NCBI GenBank assembly: GCA_001423545.1
Contig: LMOK01000002.1
Location: 744,001-808,000 of the forward strand
Source: Orlajensenia sp001423545
GTDB taxonomy: Bacteria > Actinomycetota > Actinomycetes > Actinomycetales > Microbacteriaceae
Reading direction: 5' to 3'
Length of the DNA stretch: 64,000 nt
Every line of letters starts with the position of its first letter. The stretch's first letter is position 1. The notes beneath the pieces were generated by a model, which had not been told where the DNA came from, did not search any database, and saw only the letters and a program-made list of their open reading frames with translations. Below, in pieces: positions 1 to 8,421 of the stretch. Position numbers and translations under genes: made by a program.

Positions 1-550
1 CGCCGAAGGCAAGGTGCTCCACTTCGGGCTGTCCGAGGCTTCGGCCGAGACCATCCGCCGGGCCCACGCCGTGCAGCCGGTCACGGCGCTCCAGACCGAG
101 TACTCGCTCTGGACTCGCGACGTGGAAGCGGAGATCCTGCCCGTGCTCCGCGAACTCGGCATCGGCTTCGTGCCCTACTCGCCGCTCGGCCATGGACTGC
201 TCACCGGCCAGATCCGTTCTGTCGCCGACTTCTCCGACGACGACTGGCGCAAGACCAACCCGCGCTTCACCGGCGAGAACTTCGAGCGCAATCTGCGTCT
301 CGTCGACGAGGTCCGGGCGATCGGCGCCGAGATCGGTGCGACGCCGGCCCAGACCGCGCTGGCCTGGATCCTCACCCGGGGCGACGACATCGCCCCGATC
401 CCCGGCACCCGCCGGGTCGCACGGGTCGAGGAGAACACCGCCGCAGACCTGGTCGAGCTCACCCAGGCGCAGGTGGACCGTCTCGACGCCCTGGAGCCCG
501 CCGCGGGCGCCCGGCATGACGACGCCAACATGACGTCGATCGACCGCTGA
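1..550 (+). CDS. Aldo/keto reductase, 5'-truncated by window edge
   Basis: This is the C-terminal part of an NADPH-dependent aldo/keto reductase; the reading frame is open from base 2, so the N-terminal half with the catalytic Asp-Tyr-Lys lies outside the window. Visible are the family's later barrel strands: the GLSEAS segment, QTEYSLWTRD, GFVPYSPLGHGLLTG, and the cofactor-binding stretch WILTRGDDIAPIPGTRR near the end. The pattern resembles the AKR13 (YakC-like) group. A second reductase of a different subgroup follows 132 bases downstream on the same strand. The substrate cannot be told from sequence. Confidence 0.9.
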   Translation, partial: AEGKVLHFGLSEASAETIRRAHAVQPVTALQTEYSLWTRDVEAEILPVLRELGIGFVPYSPLGHGLLTGQIRSVADFSDDDWRKTNPRFTGENFERNLRLVDEVRAIGAEIGATPAQTALAWILTRGDDIAPIPGTRRVARVEENTAADLVELTQAQVDRLDALEPAAGARHDDANMTSIDR

Positions 551-682
551 CGGTGCGCCAACGGGTCCGGGCCCTGAGCTCCCGCGGCCGGCGAAGCAGG
601 TAACGGCAGAGCCTCCCGCGGCGCGGAACGCCGACCTAGGTTGGGAGGCAGGGAGAGTCTCGACGAACCAGGAGAACTGCAG

Positions 683-1714
683 ATGGACTACCGCATATTG
701 GGCCGTACCGGCGTCGAGGTGAGCCCGTTGTGCCTGGGCACGATGATGTTCGGCCCGTGGGGCAACCAGGACGTGGACGATTCCATCCGGGTCATCCACC
801 GGGCACTCGACGCCGGCATCAACTTCGTCGACACCGCCGATGTGTACTCGGCCGGTGCATCGGAGGAGATCGTCGGTCGGGCCCTCCAGGGGCGACGCGA
901 CGACGTCGTGCTCGCGACCAAGTTCTTCATGCCCATGGGGGACGGGCCGAACCGCAGCGGCGGCTCCAGGAAGTGGATCATGAGCGAGGTCGAGAACTCC
1001 CTGCGCCGCTTGGGAACCGACTACATCGACCTCTACCAGGTGCACCGTCCGAGCGCCACGACCGATGTCGAGGAGACCCTCGGGGCACTCACCGATCTGG
1101 TGCGGCAGGGCAAGGTGCGCTACATCGGGTCGTCGTCCTATTCCGGAAGCCAGATCGTCGAGGCACAGGTAGCGGCCCGTGATCACCACCTCTCCCGCTT
1201 CGTCACCGAGCAGCCGCCGTATTCGATCCTCGTTCGCGGCATCGAAGAGGATGTGCTGCCCACGACCCAGCGCCACGGCATGGGAACCCTCACCTACAGT
1301 CCTCTGGCTGGCGGATGGCTCTCCGGCAAGTGGCGTAAAGACACCGCCCCGACCCCGACGTCGGCCGCGCGTCCCAGCGCCCGGTTCGACATGACGTCGG
1401 CGGCGAACCAGCGGAAGCTGGAGATCGTCGATGCGCTCGCCCACGTCGCCGACGAGGCCGGCATCAGCCTCATCCAGCTGGCCATCGCCTTCGTCATCAA
1501 CCACCCGGGAGTGACGTCGGCCATCATCGGCCCGCGCACCATGGAGCAGCTCGACTCCCAACTGCCGGCAGTCGACGTGCGGCTGACAGATGAGATCCTC
1601 GACAGGATCGACCGGCTCGTGCCCCCTGGCGTGACGGTCAATCCCGACGACAACAGCTACGGCGGTGCGACGCTCGAGCCGAGTGCCCTCCGCCGCCACC
1701 AGGGAGGGAACTGA
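683..1714 (+). CDS. Aldo/keto reductase
   Basis: Complete 343-residue cytosolic aldo/keto reductase expected to reduce aldehydes or ketones with NADPH. The ATG at 683 is chosen because AGGAG lies just upstream (670-674) and the protein then begins with the classic MDYRILGRTGVEVSPLCLGT. The catalytic Asp and Tyr sit in FVDTADVYSAG, the Lys in VLATKFF, the His in YQVHRPS, and the C-terminal cofactor loop in AIIGPRTMEQLD. A DUF2255 gene starts one base after its stop codon, so the two are probably co-transcribed. Related to the general stress-type YghZ/YhdN reductases; substrate unknown. Confidence 0.93.
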   Translation: MDYRILGRTGVEVSPLCLGTMMFGPWGNQDVDDSIRVIHRALDAGINFVDTADVYSAGASEEIVGRALQGRRDDVVLATKFFMPMGDGPNRSGGSRKWIMSEVENSLRRLGTDYIDLYQVHRPSATTDVEETLGALTDLVRQGKVRYIGSSSYSGSQIVEAQVAARDHHLSRFVTEQPPYSILVRGIEEDVLPTTQRHGMGTLTYSPLAGGWLSGKWRKDTAPTPTSAARPSARFDMTSAANQRKLEIVDALAHVADEAGISLIQLAIAFVINHPGVTSAIIGPRTMEQLDSQLPAVDVRLTDEILDRIDRLVPPGVTVNPDDNSYGGATLEPSALRRHQGGN

Positions 1715-1715
1715 C

Positions 1716-2081
1716 ATGGCTGAGTGGACCGAATCCGAACTCGACCGCATCGGCCGAGCCGGCGAGTTGCGCATCGCGGGGCGGCGTATCGACGGCACCC
1801 TGCGCAAGCTCGTCATCATCTGGCAGGTCCGCGTCGGTGACGCCATCTACGTCCGTTCAGTGAACGGGCCCGAAGCCGCATGGTTCCGTGGCACTCAGGT
1901 GCTGGGCACGGGCCGGATCGAGTCGGGTGGAGTCTCGAAGGACGTCGTCTTCACCCGGGACGACACCCGAGACGCGGAGATCGACGCCGCCTACCGCGCC
2001 AAGTACGGGACGGGTTCGCCCGTACGGGCGATCACGAGTGCGCAGGCGGTCTCGACGACCATGCGCGTCGACCCCAGCTGA
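1716..2081 (+). CDS. DUF2255 family protein
   Basis: A 121-residue protein matching the DUF2255 pattern: an N-terminal helix (WTESELDRIG), then beta-strands containing LVIIWQVRVGDAIYVRS, WFRG, and the C-terminal DAEIDAAYRAKYG segment, which is typical of the family. The function of DUF2255 is not known. The fold resembles small split-barrel proteins, but no cofactor ligand can be assigned. The start at 1716 gives a one-base gap to the upstream reductase stop, implying translational coupling; an earlier in-frame start would overlap that gene. Confidence 0.85.
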   Translation: MAEWTESELDRIGRAGELRIAGRRIDGTLRKLVIIWQVRVGDAIYVRSVNGPEAAWFRGTQVLGTGRIESGGVSKDVVFTRDDTRDAEIDAAYRAKYGTGSPVRAITSAQAVSTTMRVDPS

Positions 2082-2106
2082 CGAGGGATCACACCCCCAT
2101 CCCGAG

Positions 2107-2760
2107 TCATTGCCGCATCCGCGGGTCGAAGGTGGGGTCCTCGTACATGGCCGGGCATCCGTCTGCGACGGCATCCGGTCGCAGCTCGACATGCCACGAC
2201 TCGTTCGCGTAGATCTGGCAGAGTCCGTATTCGGCCCCGTGCTGCGACAGCCAGTACGTCGCATCGAACGGTCCGATGTCGATCGCGTCTCCGCTCACGT
2301 GGGGCGAGGTCTCCGCCGTGGCGACCCAGCGGGCAGCCTCGGCTTCGGACCCGTACTCGTCGACGGCCTCGCGGAGGAGCTGTTCCTGGTAGCCGGGGGA
2401 GCGCCATCCGCTGTTGACCGTGAAGGCCACGTCGTCGAGGGCGGCGTCGGTCGCGGCACGGCGAATCGCATCGAGAAGCGCCGGGTCGAGGTTCGCGATG
2501 GCGGGAACGTCGTCATCGAAGACGCTCACGTCTCCGTCGACCTCGCCGCCACCTCCGAGAGCCTCGCCGCCGATGCGTCCGAGACCGGGAGAGAGCACCG
2601 CCGCCACCGAGCGCCCGCTGGACGAAGCGAGAGTGCTGATGACGACCGCCCCGGCAGCGACGATCCCGGTCACTGCCATCGCCACGGTGATGATGATGGC
2701 CGAGCGGATGCGGTGGGTCGTCGTGCGGAGGGGACTGTGGAGTGGCTTGCTGGAGGACAT
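2107..2760 (-). CDS. VanY-like D-alanyl-D-alanine carboxypeptidase, membrane-anchored
   Basis: A 217-residue zinc D,D-carboxypeptidase of the VanY/M15B family, which trims the terminal D-alanine of peptidoglycan stem peptides outside the membrane. An N-terminal transmembrane anchor spans about residues 18-43. The zinc motif SxHxxGxAxD appears as SPHVSGDAID (His154, Asp161), the second ligand as ESWHVEL (Glu187, His190), and SGWRSPGYQ precedes them as in VanY. The start ATG is at 2760; longer upstream frames run through the response regulator and are not real. It is divergent from a response regulator/histidine kinase pair with only 78 bases between, so this two-component system may control it. 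Confidence 0.9.
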   Translation of the reverse strand: MSSSKPLHSPLRTTTHRIRSAIIITVAMAVTGIVAAGAVVISTLASSSGRSVAAVLSPGLGRIGGEALGGGGEVDGDVSVFDDDVPAIANLDPALLDAIRRAATDAALDDVAFTVNSGWRSPGYQEQLLREAVDEYGSEAEAARWVATAETSPHVSGDAIDIGPFDATYWLSQHGAEYGLCQIYANESWHVELRPDAVADGCPAMYEDPTFDPRMRQ

Positions 2761-2838
2761 GCCTCCAGCACAGTCGACGCCGTGTTGCGGGGGCGTAAGC
2801 CGTTTTCGATATCCCGACGATATGCACCGGCTCGTAGC

Positions 2839-3534
2839 ATGGCGGGTGTGCGAGTGCTGATCGTCGAGGACGAGCCCTACCTGGCCGACGCCATCCGCGA
2901 TGGCCTGCGCCTGGAGGCCATCGCGGCCGACATCGCCGGCGACGGCGGCACGGCACTGGAGCTGCTGAGCATCAACGAGTACGACCTCGCCGTCCTCGAC
3001 CGAGACATTCCGGGGCCATCCGGCGACGAGGTGGCGGTGCGCATCGTCGCATCGGGCAGCGGGATGCCGATCATCATGCTCACCGCCGCCGACAGGCTCG
3101 ACGATAAGGCCACGGGGTTCGAGATCGGCGCTGACGACTACCTCACCAAGCCGTTCGAGATGCGCGAGCTGGTGCTCAGGCTCCGGGCGCTCGACCGCAG
3201 GCGAGCCCACACCAGGCCTCCGGTCCGTGAGCTCGCCGGCCTCCGGCTCGACCCGTTCCGACGGGAGGTCTACCGCGACGGCCGCTATGTGGCGCTCACC
3301 CGCAAGCAGTTCGCCGTGCTCGAGGTGCTGGTCGAGGCCGAGGGCGGCGTCATCAGCGCCGAGGAACTGCTCGAACGCGCGTGGGACGAGAACGCCGACC
3401 CGTTCACCAACGCGGTGCGCATCACGGTCTCGGCTCTCCGCAAGCGGCTGGGTGAACCCTGGCTCATCACCACGGTACCCGGCGTCGGCTACCGCATCGA
3501 CACGGCTCCGGATGCCGGCGGTCGAGGTGGCTAG
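2839..3534 (+). CDS. OmpR/PhoB-family response regulator
   Basis: A 231-residue two-component response regulator. The receiver domain (about 4-115) has the acidic pocket Glu10-Asp11, the phospho-acceptor Asp54 in VLDRDIPG, Thr82 and Lys104 (YLTKPFE). The C-terminal winged-helix DNA-binding domain (about 135-225) ends with VRITVSALRKRLGEP and TVPGVGYRI. ATG 2839 is the likely start; GTG 2848 is a possible alternative. It overlaps the sensor kinase gene downstream, so both are made together, and faces the carboxypeptidase gene across a short intergenic region that should hold its binding sites. Confidence 0.93.
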   Translation: MAGVRVLIVEDEPYLADAIRDGLRLEAIAADIAGDGGTALELLSINEYDLAVLDRDIPGPSGDEVAVRIVASGSGMPIIMLTAADRLDDKATGFEIGADDYLTKPFEMRELVLRLRALDRRRAHTRPPVRELAGLRLDPFRREVYRDGRYVALTRKQFAVLEVLVEAEGGVISAEELLERAWDENADPFTNAVRITVSALRKRLGEPWLITTVPGVGYRIDTAPDAGGRGG

Positions 3535-4612
3535 GGGGCGCGGATGGAGCGTCAGGCTCAAGCTCACCCTCAGCTATGCCGGTTTCCTCGCTCTCGCCGT
3601 GGCGCTGCTCCTCGCCGTCGTGTGGGCGTTCATCCTCCGCTACGTTCCGGCCGAGGCGGTCACCACGATCGGTGGGTTCGTTCCCGGCCGAGACGATCTC
3701 GTGCGGGCCTTCGCCCCGGCGGCCGCATGGGTCGTGCTCTTCCTGGTGCTGTTCGGGCTGCTGGGCGGCTGGTTCCTCGCCGGTCGGATGCTCGCGCCGT
3801 TGACGCGCATCACGACGGCCACGCGCAAGGCCGCAAACGGCTCCCTCTCCCAGCGCATCCGGATGCCGGGCCGGAACGACGAGTTCCGCGAGCTCGCCGA
3901 TGCCTTCGACACCATGCTCGAACGGGTCGAAGCCCAGGTCGCCGAGCAGCGACGCTTCGCGGCGAACGCGTCCCATGAGCTGCGCACCCCGCTGGCGACC
4001 ACGCAGGCGATGCTCGATGTCGCCATCGCCGATCCGAGCCAGGACACCACCGCGCTCCTCGAACGCCTGCGCGCGGTCAACACCCGGGCGATCGACCTCA
4101 CCGAGGCCCTGCTCCTTCTCAGCCGTGCCGACCAGCGGGCTTTCACCTCAGAGAGCGTCGACCTCTCGCTCCTGGCCGAGGAGGCCACCGAGACGCTCCT
4201 GCCGCTGGCGGAGAAGCGCGGCATCACCATCACGACGGCGGGGGAGCTGGCCCCGGCTGTCGGTTCCCCGGCGCTGCTGCTGCAGATGACCACGAACCTC
4301 GTGCACAACGCGATCGTTCACAACCTCGCCGATGGGGGAGCCGTGTGGGTGACGACGACAGCCGCTCCGGACTCCGTGATCCTGGCTGTCGAGAACACGG
4401 GGGAGGTGATCACGCCGGGCGTGGTCGCGACCCTCACGGAACCCTTCCAGCGCGGAACCGAGCGCATCCACCGCGACCAGGCCGGAGTCGGCCTCGGCCT
4501 CGCGATCGTCGCGAGTATCGTGCGAGCGCACGACGGAACCCTGCTCCTGACGCCACGGGCCGAGGGCGGGCTGCGGATCGAGGTCCGCCTGCCGGCATCC
4601 GTCATCGCCTGA
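3512..4612 (+). CDS. Sensor histidine kinase
   Basis: A 366-residue membrane histidine kinase. Two transmembrane segments (about 20-43 and 68-92) flank a short extracytoplasmic loop of roughly 25 residues, followed by a HAMP domain (about 90-142), the phospho-acceptor box with His155 in ANASHELRTP, and an HATPase_c domain with N box NLVHNAIVHN and G box GVGLGLAIVASIV. The very short sensing loop resembles intramembrane-sensing envelope-stress kinases. The start overlaps the regulator by 23 bases; GTG 3527 (8-base overlap) is the alternative. Together with the regulator it forms a CseBC/VanRS-like pair next to a cell-wall carboxypeptidase. Confidence 0.93.
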   Translation: MPAVEVARGRGWSVRLKLTLSYAGFLALAVALLLAVVWAFILRYVPAEAVTTIGGFVPGRDDLVRAFAPAAAWVVLFLVLFGLLGGWFLAGRMLAPLTRITTATRKAANGSLSQRIRMPGRNDEFRELADAFDTMLERVEAQVAEQRRFAANASHELRTPLATTQAMLDVAIADPSQDTTALLERLRAVNTRAIDLTEALLLLSRADQRAFTSESVDLSLLAEEATETLLPLAEKRGITITTAGELAPAVGSPALLLQMTTNLVHNAIVHNLADGGAVWVTTTAAPDSVILAVENTGEVITPGVVATLTEPFQRGTERIHRDQAGVGLGLAIVASIVRAHDGTLLLTPRAEGGLRIEVRLPASVIA

Positions 4613-4627
4613 CGATGCGGCCCCGCC

Positions 4628-4819
4628 TCAGCTGTCGGGATCGACGACCTCGTCCTCCCGCAACACCCGCCCCGGCGAAGCCGGGCACGCGTAGCCGACG
4701 ACCACCGGATCGGGCGGTCGTCTCCCGCTCTTCACCGCCCGCGACGGCTTCCTCACCTCGATGACCCGTACTCCGTGCTCCCGACAGACCCACATCGTGC
4801 CCACCGCACTCTCCGACAT
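4628..4819 (-). CDS. Possible small hypothetical protein
   Basis: A 63-codon frame on the minus strand inside the 424-base interval between the kinase and phytochrome genes. It begins MSESAVGTMWVCREHG and contains runs that look protein-like rather than GC-shadow sequence (VRVIEVRKPSRAVKSG, DPVVVGYACPASPG). An internal start at Met9 is possible. No convincing ribosome-binding site is present and no family is recognised. The rest of the interval (4820-5036) holds only a TAGACT hexamer at 4993-4998 that could be the phytochrome promoter. Confidence 0.35.
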   Translation of the reverse strand: MSESAVGTMWVCREHGVRVIEVRKPSRAVKSGRRPPDPVVVGYACPASPGRVLREDEVVDPDS

Positions 4820-5036
4820 CCGGGTGCCCTGCTCGGTCCCACTCGATCGTGATCACGTCGAATCCGTCCACAGTCGAGTCGAGTCGGGATCGGCAGGGCA
4901 CCGTCACCTCCACGGTACGCCGGAGTGGCGGATGCTGGTAGGCGCGTGATGCACGCGGCCATGCCGATACGGAGCCGGTGTCCGTCGGCTGAATAGACTG
5001 GATCGGCCGGCCCGATCCCCGGCAGACGGAGTCGCT

Positions 5037-6965
5037 GTGGACCCGGCGGAACTCGCCATCGATCCAGACGAGCTTCGTCGACTCGCCGAATGCGCGAAGG
5101 AGCCCATCCGCACTCCCGGTGTGATCCAGTCGCACGGGACGCTGCTGGGCGTCGACGCTGCCACGCAGGTCGTCGTCGTCGCGAGCGAGAACGCACGCGG
5201 TTGGCTGGGCCGCCCGTTCGCCGAGATCGGGAACCCCGAGTTGCAGGAGGCCGTGCGCTCCGGGACCGCGATCGATCCTGTGCGGGTGGTCTGGGAAGGG
5301 TCGCCGACGGATGCGATCGTGCACCGGGTCGACGACCTCACGATCGTGGAGCTCGAGGCACTCCCGCACGACGAGTACGCGCGCACGGCCGTCGTCACGG
5401 CGATCAACCGACTCACGACAGCCGCATCCGTCGCCGAACTGCGTCAGCAGGCCGCCGCCGAGATCCGGAGGGTCACCGGATTCGACAGGGTGATGATCTA
5501 CCACTTCCACGACGACGGACATGGGGAGGTCGTCGCCGACGACAGCGTCCCCGAACTCGAGTCCCTTCTGGGGCACCACTTCCCGTCATCCGACATCCCT
5601 CCGCAGGCTCGTGACCTGTACGTGACGAAGGTGGGGCGGGCCATCGCGAGCACGAGCAGTCCCACCATCCCCCTGCTCGCGATCTCCGACGAGCTGCGAA
5701 CCGTCGACCTCTCGAACGCCGAGCTGCGGGGTGTGTCGCCCTACCACCTGCAGTACATGCGCAACATGGGACAGGCGTCGACGTTCTCCCTCTCCCTCGT
5801 CGAGGACGGCCGGCTCGTCGGCATGATCACGTGCGCGCACCGTACGGAGCGGCGCCTTCCCGTGCTGCTGAGACGCGCCCTGGAGGTGCTCGCCGCGCAG
5901 GTCACCATGCAGTTCGCCTCGATGCGCGAGATCGCTCGTCTGCGCCACCTCGTCGAGGTGCGCGAGCGGCGCACCGAGTTGCTGGCTCCTCTCTACGCCT
6001 CGGACGACATCCCGTCGGCACTGCTGCGGGGCCCGCGGACCGTGCTCGACCTGGTGCCGGCCGACGGTGTGCTCGTTCACATCGGCGACACCTCACGAGT
6101 GGCCGGCGACGTGCCTCCCCACGACGACGTGACCCGGGTGCTCGAGCTGCTCGCGGGAGAGGCCTTCGTCTCCGAGGGGCTCGAGGTCGACCGTCCCGAC
6201 ATCTCGGCCCTGCTGCCGAACACCGCCGGGCTGCTCGTGATACCGCTCGCCGGACCCGACGACACGCTCGTCTTCTTCCGGGGGGAGGTCGCACGCGAGA
6301 TCTCCTGGCTCGGCGATCAGAGTGCCGACAACCGGCCGAGCCAACTGTCACCGCGCACCTCGTTCTCGACGTGGAGGAGCACCGTGCGCGGGCGCTCCGA
6401 GCCGTGGGGAACGGTGATCCAGGATGCGCTCGAACTCGGACACGAGCTCGAGACCGTGCTGCATCGTCGAGCCCAGGCGCAGCTCGCCGAGTTGGCCATG
6501 CGCGATGCGCTGACCGGATTGCACAATCGCCGCTATCTCGCCGAGCGGCTGGCAGCCGGGAGTCCCGTCGACCTCGACGGCCGGGCGCTGCTGTTCGTCG
6601 ACCTCGACGACTTCAAGAGCGTGAACGACGTTCACGGTCATGATGTCGGCGATGTCGTCATCCTCGAGGTCGCCCGTCGCCTGATCGCGCATTCGCGGGA
6701 GCGGGATGTCGTGGTGAGGCTCGGCGGAGACGAGTTCGTGGTGCTCCTCGACGTCGTCGGCGGCGAGGACGTGCATGCGATCGCCGACCGGATGGTGGCC
6801 GCCATCGCCGCGCCCATCGAGACGAAGGTGGCGACGCTGATCGTCACCGCGTCGTGCGGCATCGTGGTCGCGGAGCCCGGCGCCTCGAGGGTCGGACTCC
6901 TCGAAGAGGCTGATGCCGCGATGTACCGGGCCAAGCGCGCCGGGCGCAACCGCGTCTCCAGCTAG
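5037..6965 (+). CDS. Bacteriophytochrome-linked diguanylate cyclase (PAS-GAF-PHY-GGDEF)
   Basis: A 642-residue red/far-red photoreceptor fused to a cyclic-di-GMP synthase; GTG start. The bilin-attachment Cys19 lies in the ECAKEPIRTPG segment ahead of the PAS domain, as in biliverdin-binding bacteriophytochromes. The GAF domain carries PSSDIP (183-188), His237 in VSPYH and His268 in CAHRTERR, all chromophore-pocket hallmarks. The PHY tongue motif PRTSF is at 439-443. The GGDEF domain has an intact GGDEF (563-567) and an upstream RERD that fits the inhibitory I-site. It should therefore be an active light-regulated cyclase. No histidine kinase module and no heme oxygenase gene are nearby, so biliverdin must come from elsewhere in the genome. 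Confidence 0.95.
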   Translation: MDPAELAIDPDELRRLAECAKEPIRTPGVIQSHGTLLGVDAATQVVVVASENARGWLGRPFAEIGNPELQEAVRSGTAIDPVRVVWEGSPTDAIVHRVDDLTIVELEALPHDEYARTAVVTAINRLTTAASVAELRQQAAAEIRRVTGFDRVMIYHFHDDGHGEVVADDSVPELESLLGHHFPSSDIPPQARDLYVTKVGRAIASTSSPTIPLLAISDELRTVDLSNAELRGVSPYHLQYMRNMGQASTFSLSLVEDGRLVGMITCAHRTERRLPVLLRRALEVLAAQVTMQFASMREIARLRHLVEVRERRTELLAPLYASDDIPSALLRGPRTVLDLVPADGVLVHIGDTSRVAGDVPPHDDVTRVLELLAGEAFVSEGLEVDRPDISALLPNTAGLLVIPLAGPDDTLVFFRGEVAREISWLGDQSADNRPSQLSPRTSFSTWRSTVRGRSEPWGTVIQDALELGHELETVLHRRAQAQLAELAMRDALTGLHNRRYLAERLAAGSPVDLDGRALLFVDLDDFKSVNDVHGHDVGDVVILEVARRLIAHSRERDVVVRLGGDEFVVLLDVVGGEDVHAIADRMVAAIAAPIETKVATLIVTASCGIVVAEPGASRVGLLEEADAAMYRAKRAGRNRVSS

Positions 6966-7024
6966 ATCGTGACACGAGAGCGTCGTACGACGACGTGCGG
7001 CCGACGATAGGGAAGGGAGACACC

Positions 7025-7705
7025 ATGGCTTCAACCTCTGCAGACCAAGAGACCGTCGACAGGGTGCTGGCCGAGCTGGCCGCACTGGAGGACCCGAAGG
7101 TCCGAGCGGTGAACGAGCGGCACGGCGACGACCACGGCGTGAACCTGACGAAGCTCCGTGGGGTGGCGAAGGAGCTCAAGATCCAGCCCGACCTCGCGAG
7201 GGAGCTGTGGGCGACTGGAGACACCCCCGCCCGCCTCGTGGCGATCCTGATCAGTCGTCCCAAGCTGTACTCGGCTGCCGAGCTGGATGCGATGCTCCGC
7301 GAGGCACGCGTGCCGAAGGTGCACGACTGGCTCGTGAACTACATCGTCAAGAAGAACCCCGACGCAGAGGAGCTGCGCGTGCTCTGGTTCGGCGACGACG
7401 ATCCCGTCGTCGCCAGCGCCGGATGGGCGCTGACCAGCGAACGCGTGGCGAAGTCGCCGGAAGGTCTCGACCTCGACGAGCTGCTCCGCATCATCGAGGC
7501 CCACATGAAGGACGCCCCGGATCGGCTGCAGTGGGCGATGAACGAGTGCCTCGCCCAGATCGGCATCCGTCACCCGGAATACCGGGCCCGGGCGCTCGCG
7601 ATCGGCGAGGAGCTCGAAGTGCTGAAGGACTACCCGACGCCGCCGGGCTGCACGTCACCGTACGCACCGATCTGGATCACCGAGATGGTTCGCAGGCAGG
7701 GCTGA
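7025..7705 (+). CDS. DNA alkylation repair protein, AlkD-like
   Basis: A 226-residue all-helical protein of the AlkD/DNA_alkylation family (HEAT-like repeats), which excises alkylated bases or bulky lesions without base flipping. Typical segments are YGVNLTKLRGVAKEL-like text near residue 40 (HGVNLTKLRGVAKEL), DTPARLVAILI, VHDWLVNYIVKKNPD, SAGWALTSERV, and WAMNECLAQIGIRHPEYRARA. ATG 7025 is preceded by GGGAAGGGAGA. Its 3' end overlaps the convergent GyrI-like gene by 29 bases. Confidence 0.88.
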   Translation: MASTSADQETVDRVLAELAALEDPKVRAVNERHGDDHGVNLTKLRGVAKELKIQPDLARELWATGDTPARLVAILISRPKLYSAAELDAMLREARVPKVHDWLVNYIVKKNPDAEELRVLWFGDDDPVVASAGWALTSERVAKSPEGLDLDELLRIIEAHMKDAPDRLQWAMNECLAQIGIRHPEYRARALAIGEELEVLKDYPTPPGCTSPYAPIWITEMVRRQG

Positions 7706-8306
7706 CGGGCTGGCGCAGGATCGTCTTGAGCTTGTCGGATGCCGTGCGTCGCGGATCGCTGAGATAGATCTCGTGGTGCCTGCCGGTCATCCGCAGCGAG
7801 TGCTCGGGGATGAACTCGGAGTGGAGCGCAGCCAGCACCGGGGCTTCATCGTCGTACGATCCGATGTGGAGGGTCTGGGCCGCCTGCCCCTCATCGAGGA
7901 TCTCCAGGCGCAGCAGGTCGAGTGCGGGTGCGCCGCCCTTCTCGGCGGCGACCTGCCGTGCCGTATCGAGGTGTTCCGACGAGATCCAGTCGGGGACCAG
8001 GTTGAGGAGCGACCAGCTCCATCGCGACTTGTCGCGCGCCGCCGTGAAGGAGTCCATGTCGTCGGCCCACCACAGTGCTTCGAGCGGCATCACCGTGTAG
8101 TCGCGGTCGAGCTCCCGTTTGCTGAAGAACTTCAGTGCGTAGGCGATCGGGAACAGCGTGGCGAGCGCATCGGCGTAGGCACCTGACGTGTTGGGGTCTC
8201 CGTGTCCGTCGATCATGAGGAACTGCAGCGGCGGGACCGTCACGATCTCGAACCGTCCGCGGGGTGCCGTGTAGCTCGGTATCTGCTTCTTGAGGTCGCT
8301 CTTCAC
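7677..8306 (-). CDS. GyrI-like domain protein
   Basis: A 209-residue protein of the GyrI-like small-molecule-binding superfamily, close to the stand-alone group that begins with a KKxxPSYTAPRGxFEIVxVPP segment. It contains QFLMIDGHGDPN near residue 30, VMPLEALWW, and the C-terminal GRHHEIYLSDPRRTASDKLKTILRQP that is diagnostic for this subgroup. Members bind hydrophobic or cationic small molecules, and some act as hydrolases of cytotoxic compounds; the ligand here is unknown. The last 29 bases overlap the convergent alkylation-repair gene. Confidence 0.85.
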   Translation of the reverse strand: MKSDLKKQIPSYTAPRGRFEIVTVPPLQFLMIDGHGDPNTSGAYADALATLFPIAYALKFFSKRELDRDYTVMPLEALWWADDMDSFTAARDKSRWSWSLLNLVPDWISSEHLDTARQVAAEKGGAPALDLLRLEILDEGQAAQTLHIGSYDDEAPVLAALHSEFIPEHSLRMTGRHHEIYLSDPRRTASDKLKTILRQPVSPACEPSR

Positions 8307-8421
8307 TCGGATGCCTCCTGATTCGCCGCCGCGCCGCCTTCTTCACGCATCCCTGCCATTGAACTGCATGGTGGAGGAGGATGGCGTCACGGGGATGATG
8401 ACGAACACGAGGAGGCCGGCC

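Noticed and set aside
2107..3567. A 486-codon version of the VanY-like protein
   Set aside because: The extra N-terminal part is antisense to the response regulator; the transmembrane anchor and start at 2760 give a normal-length enzyme.
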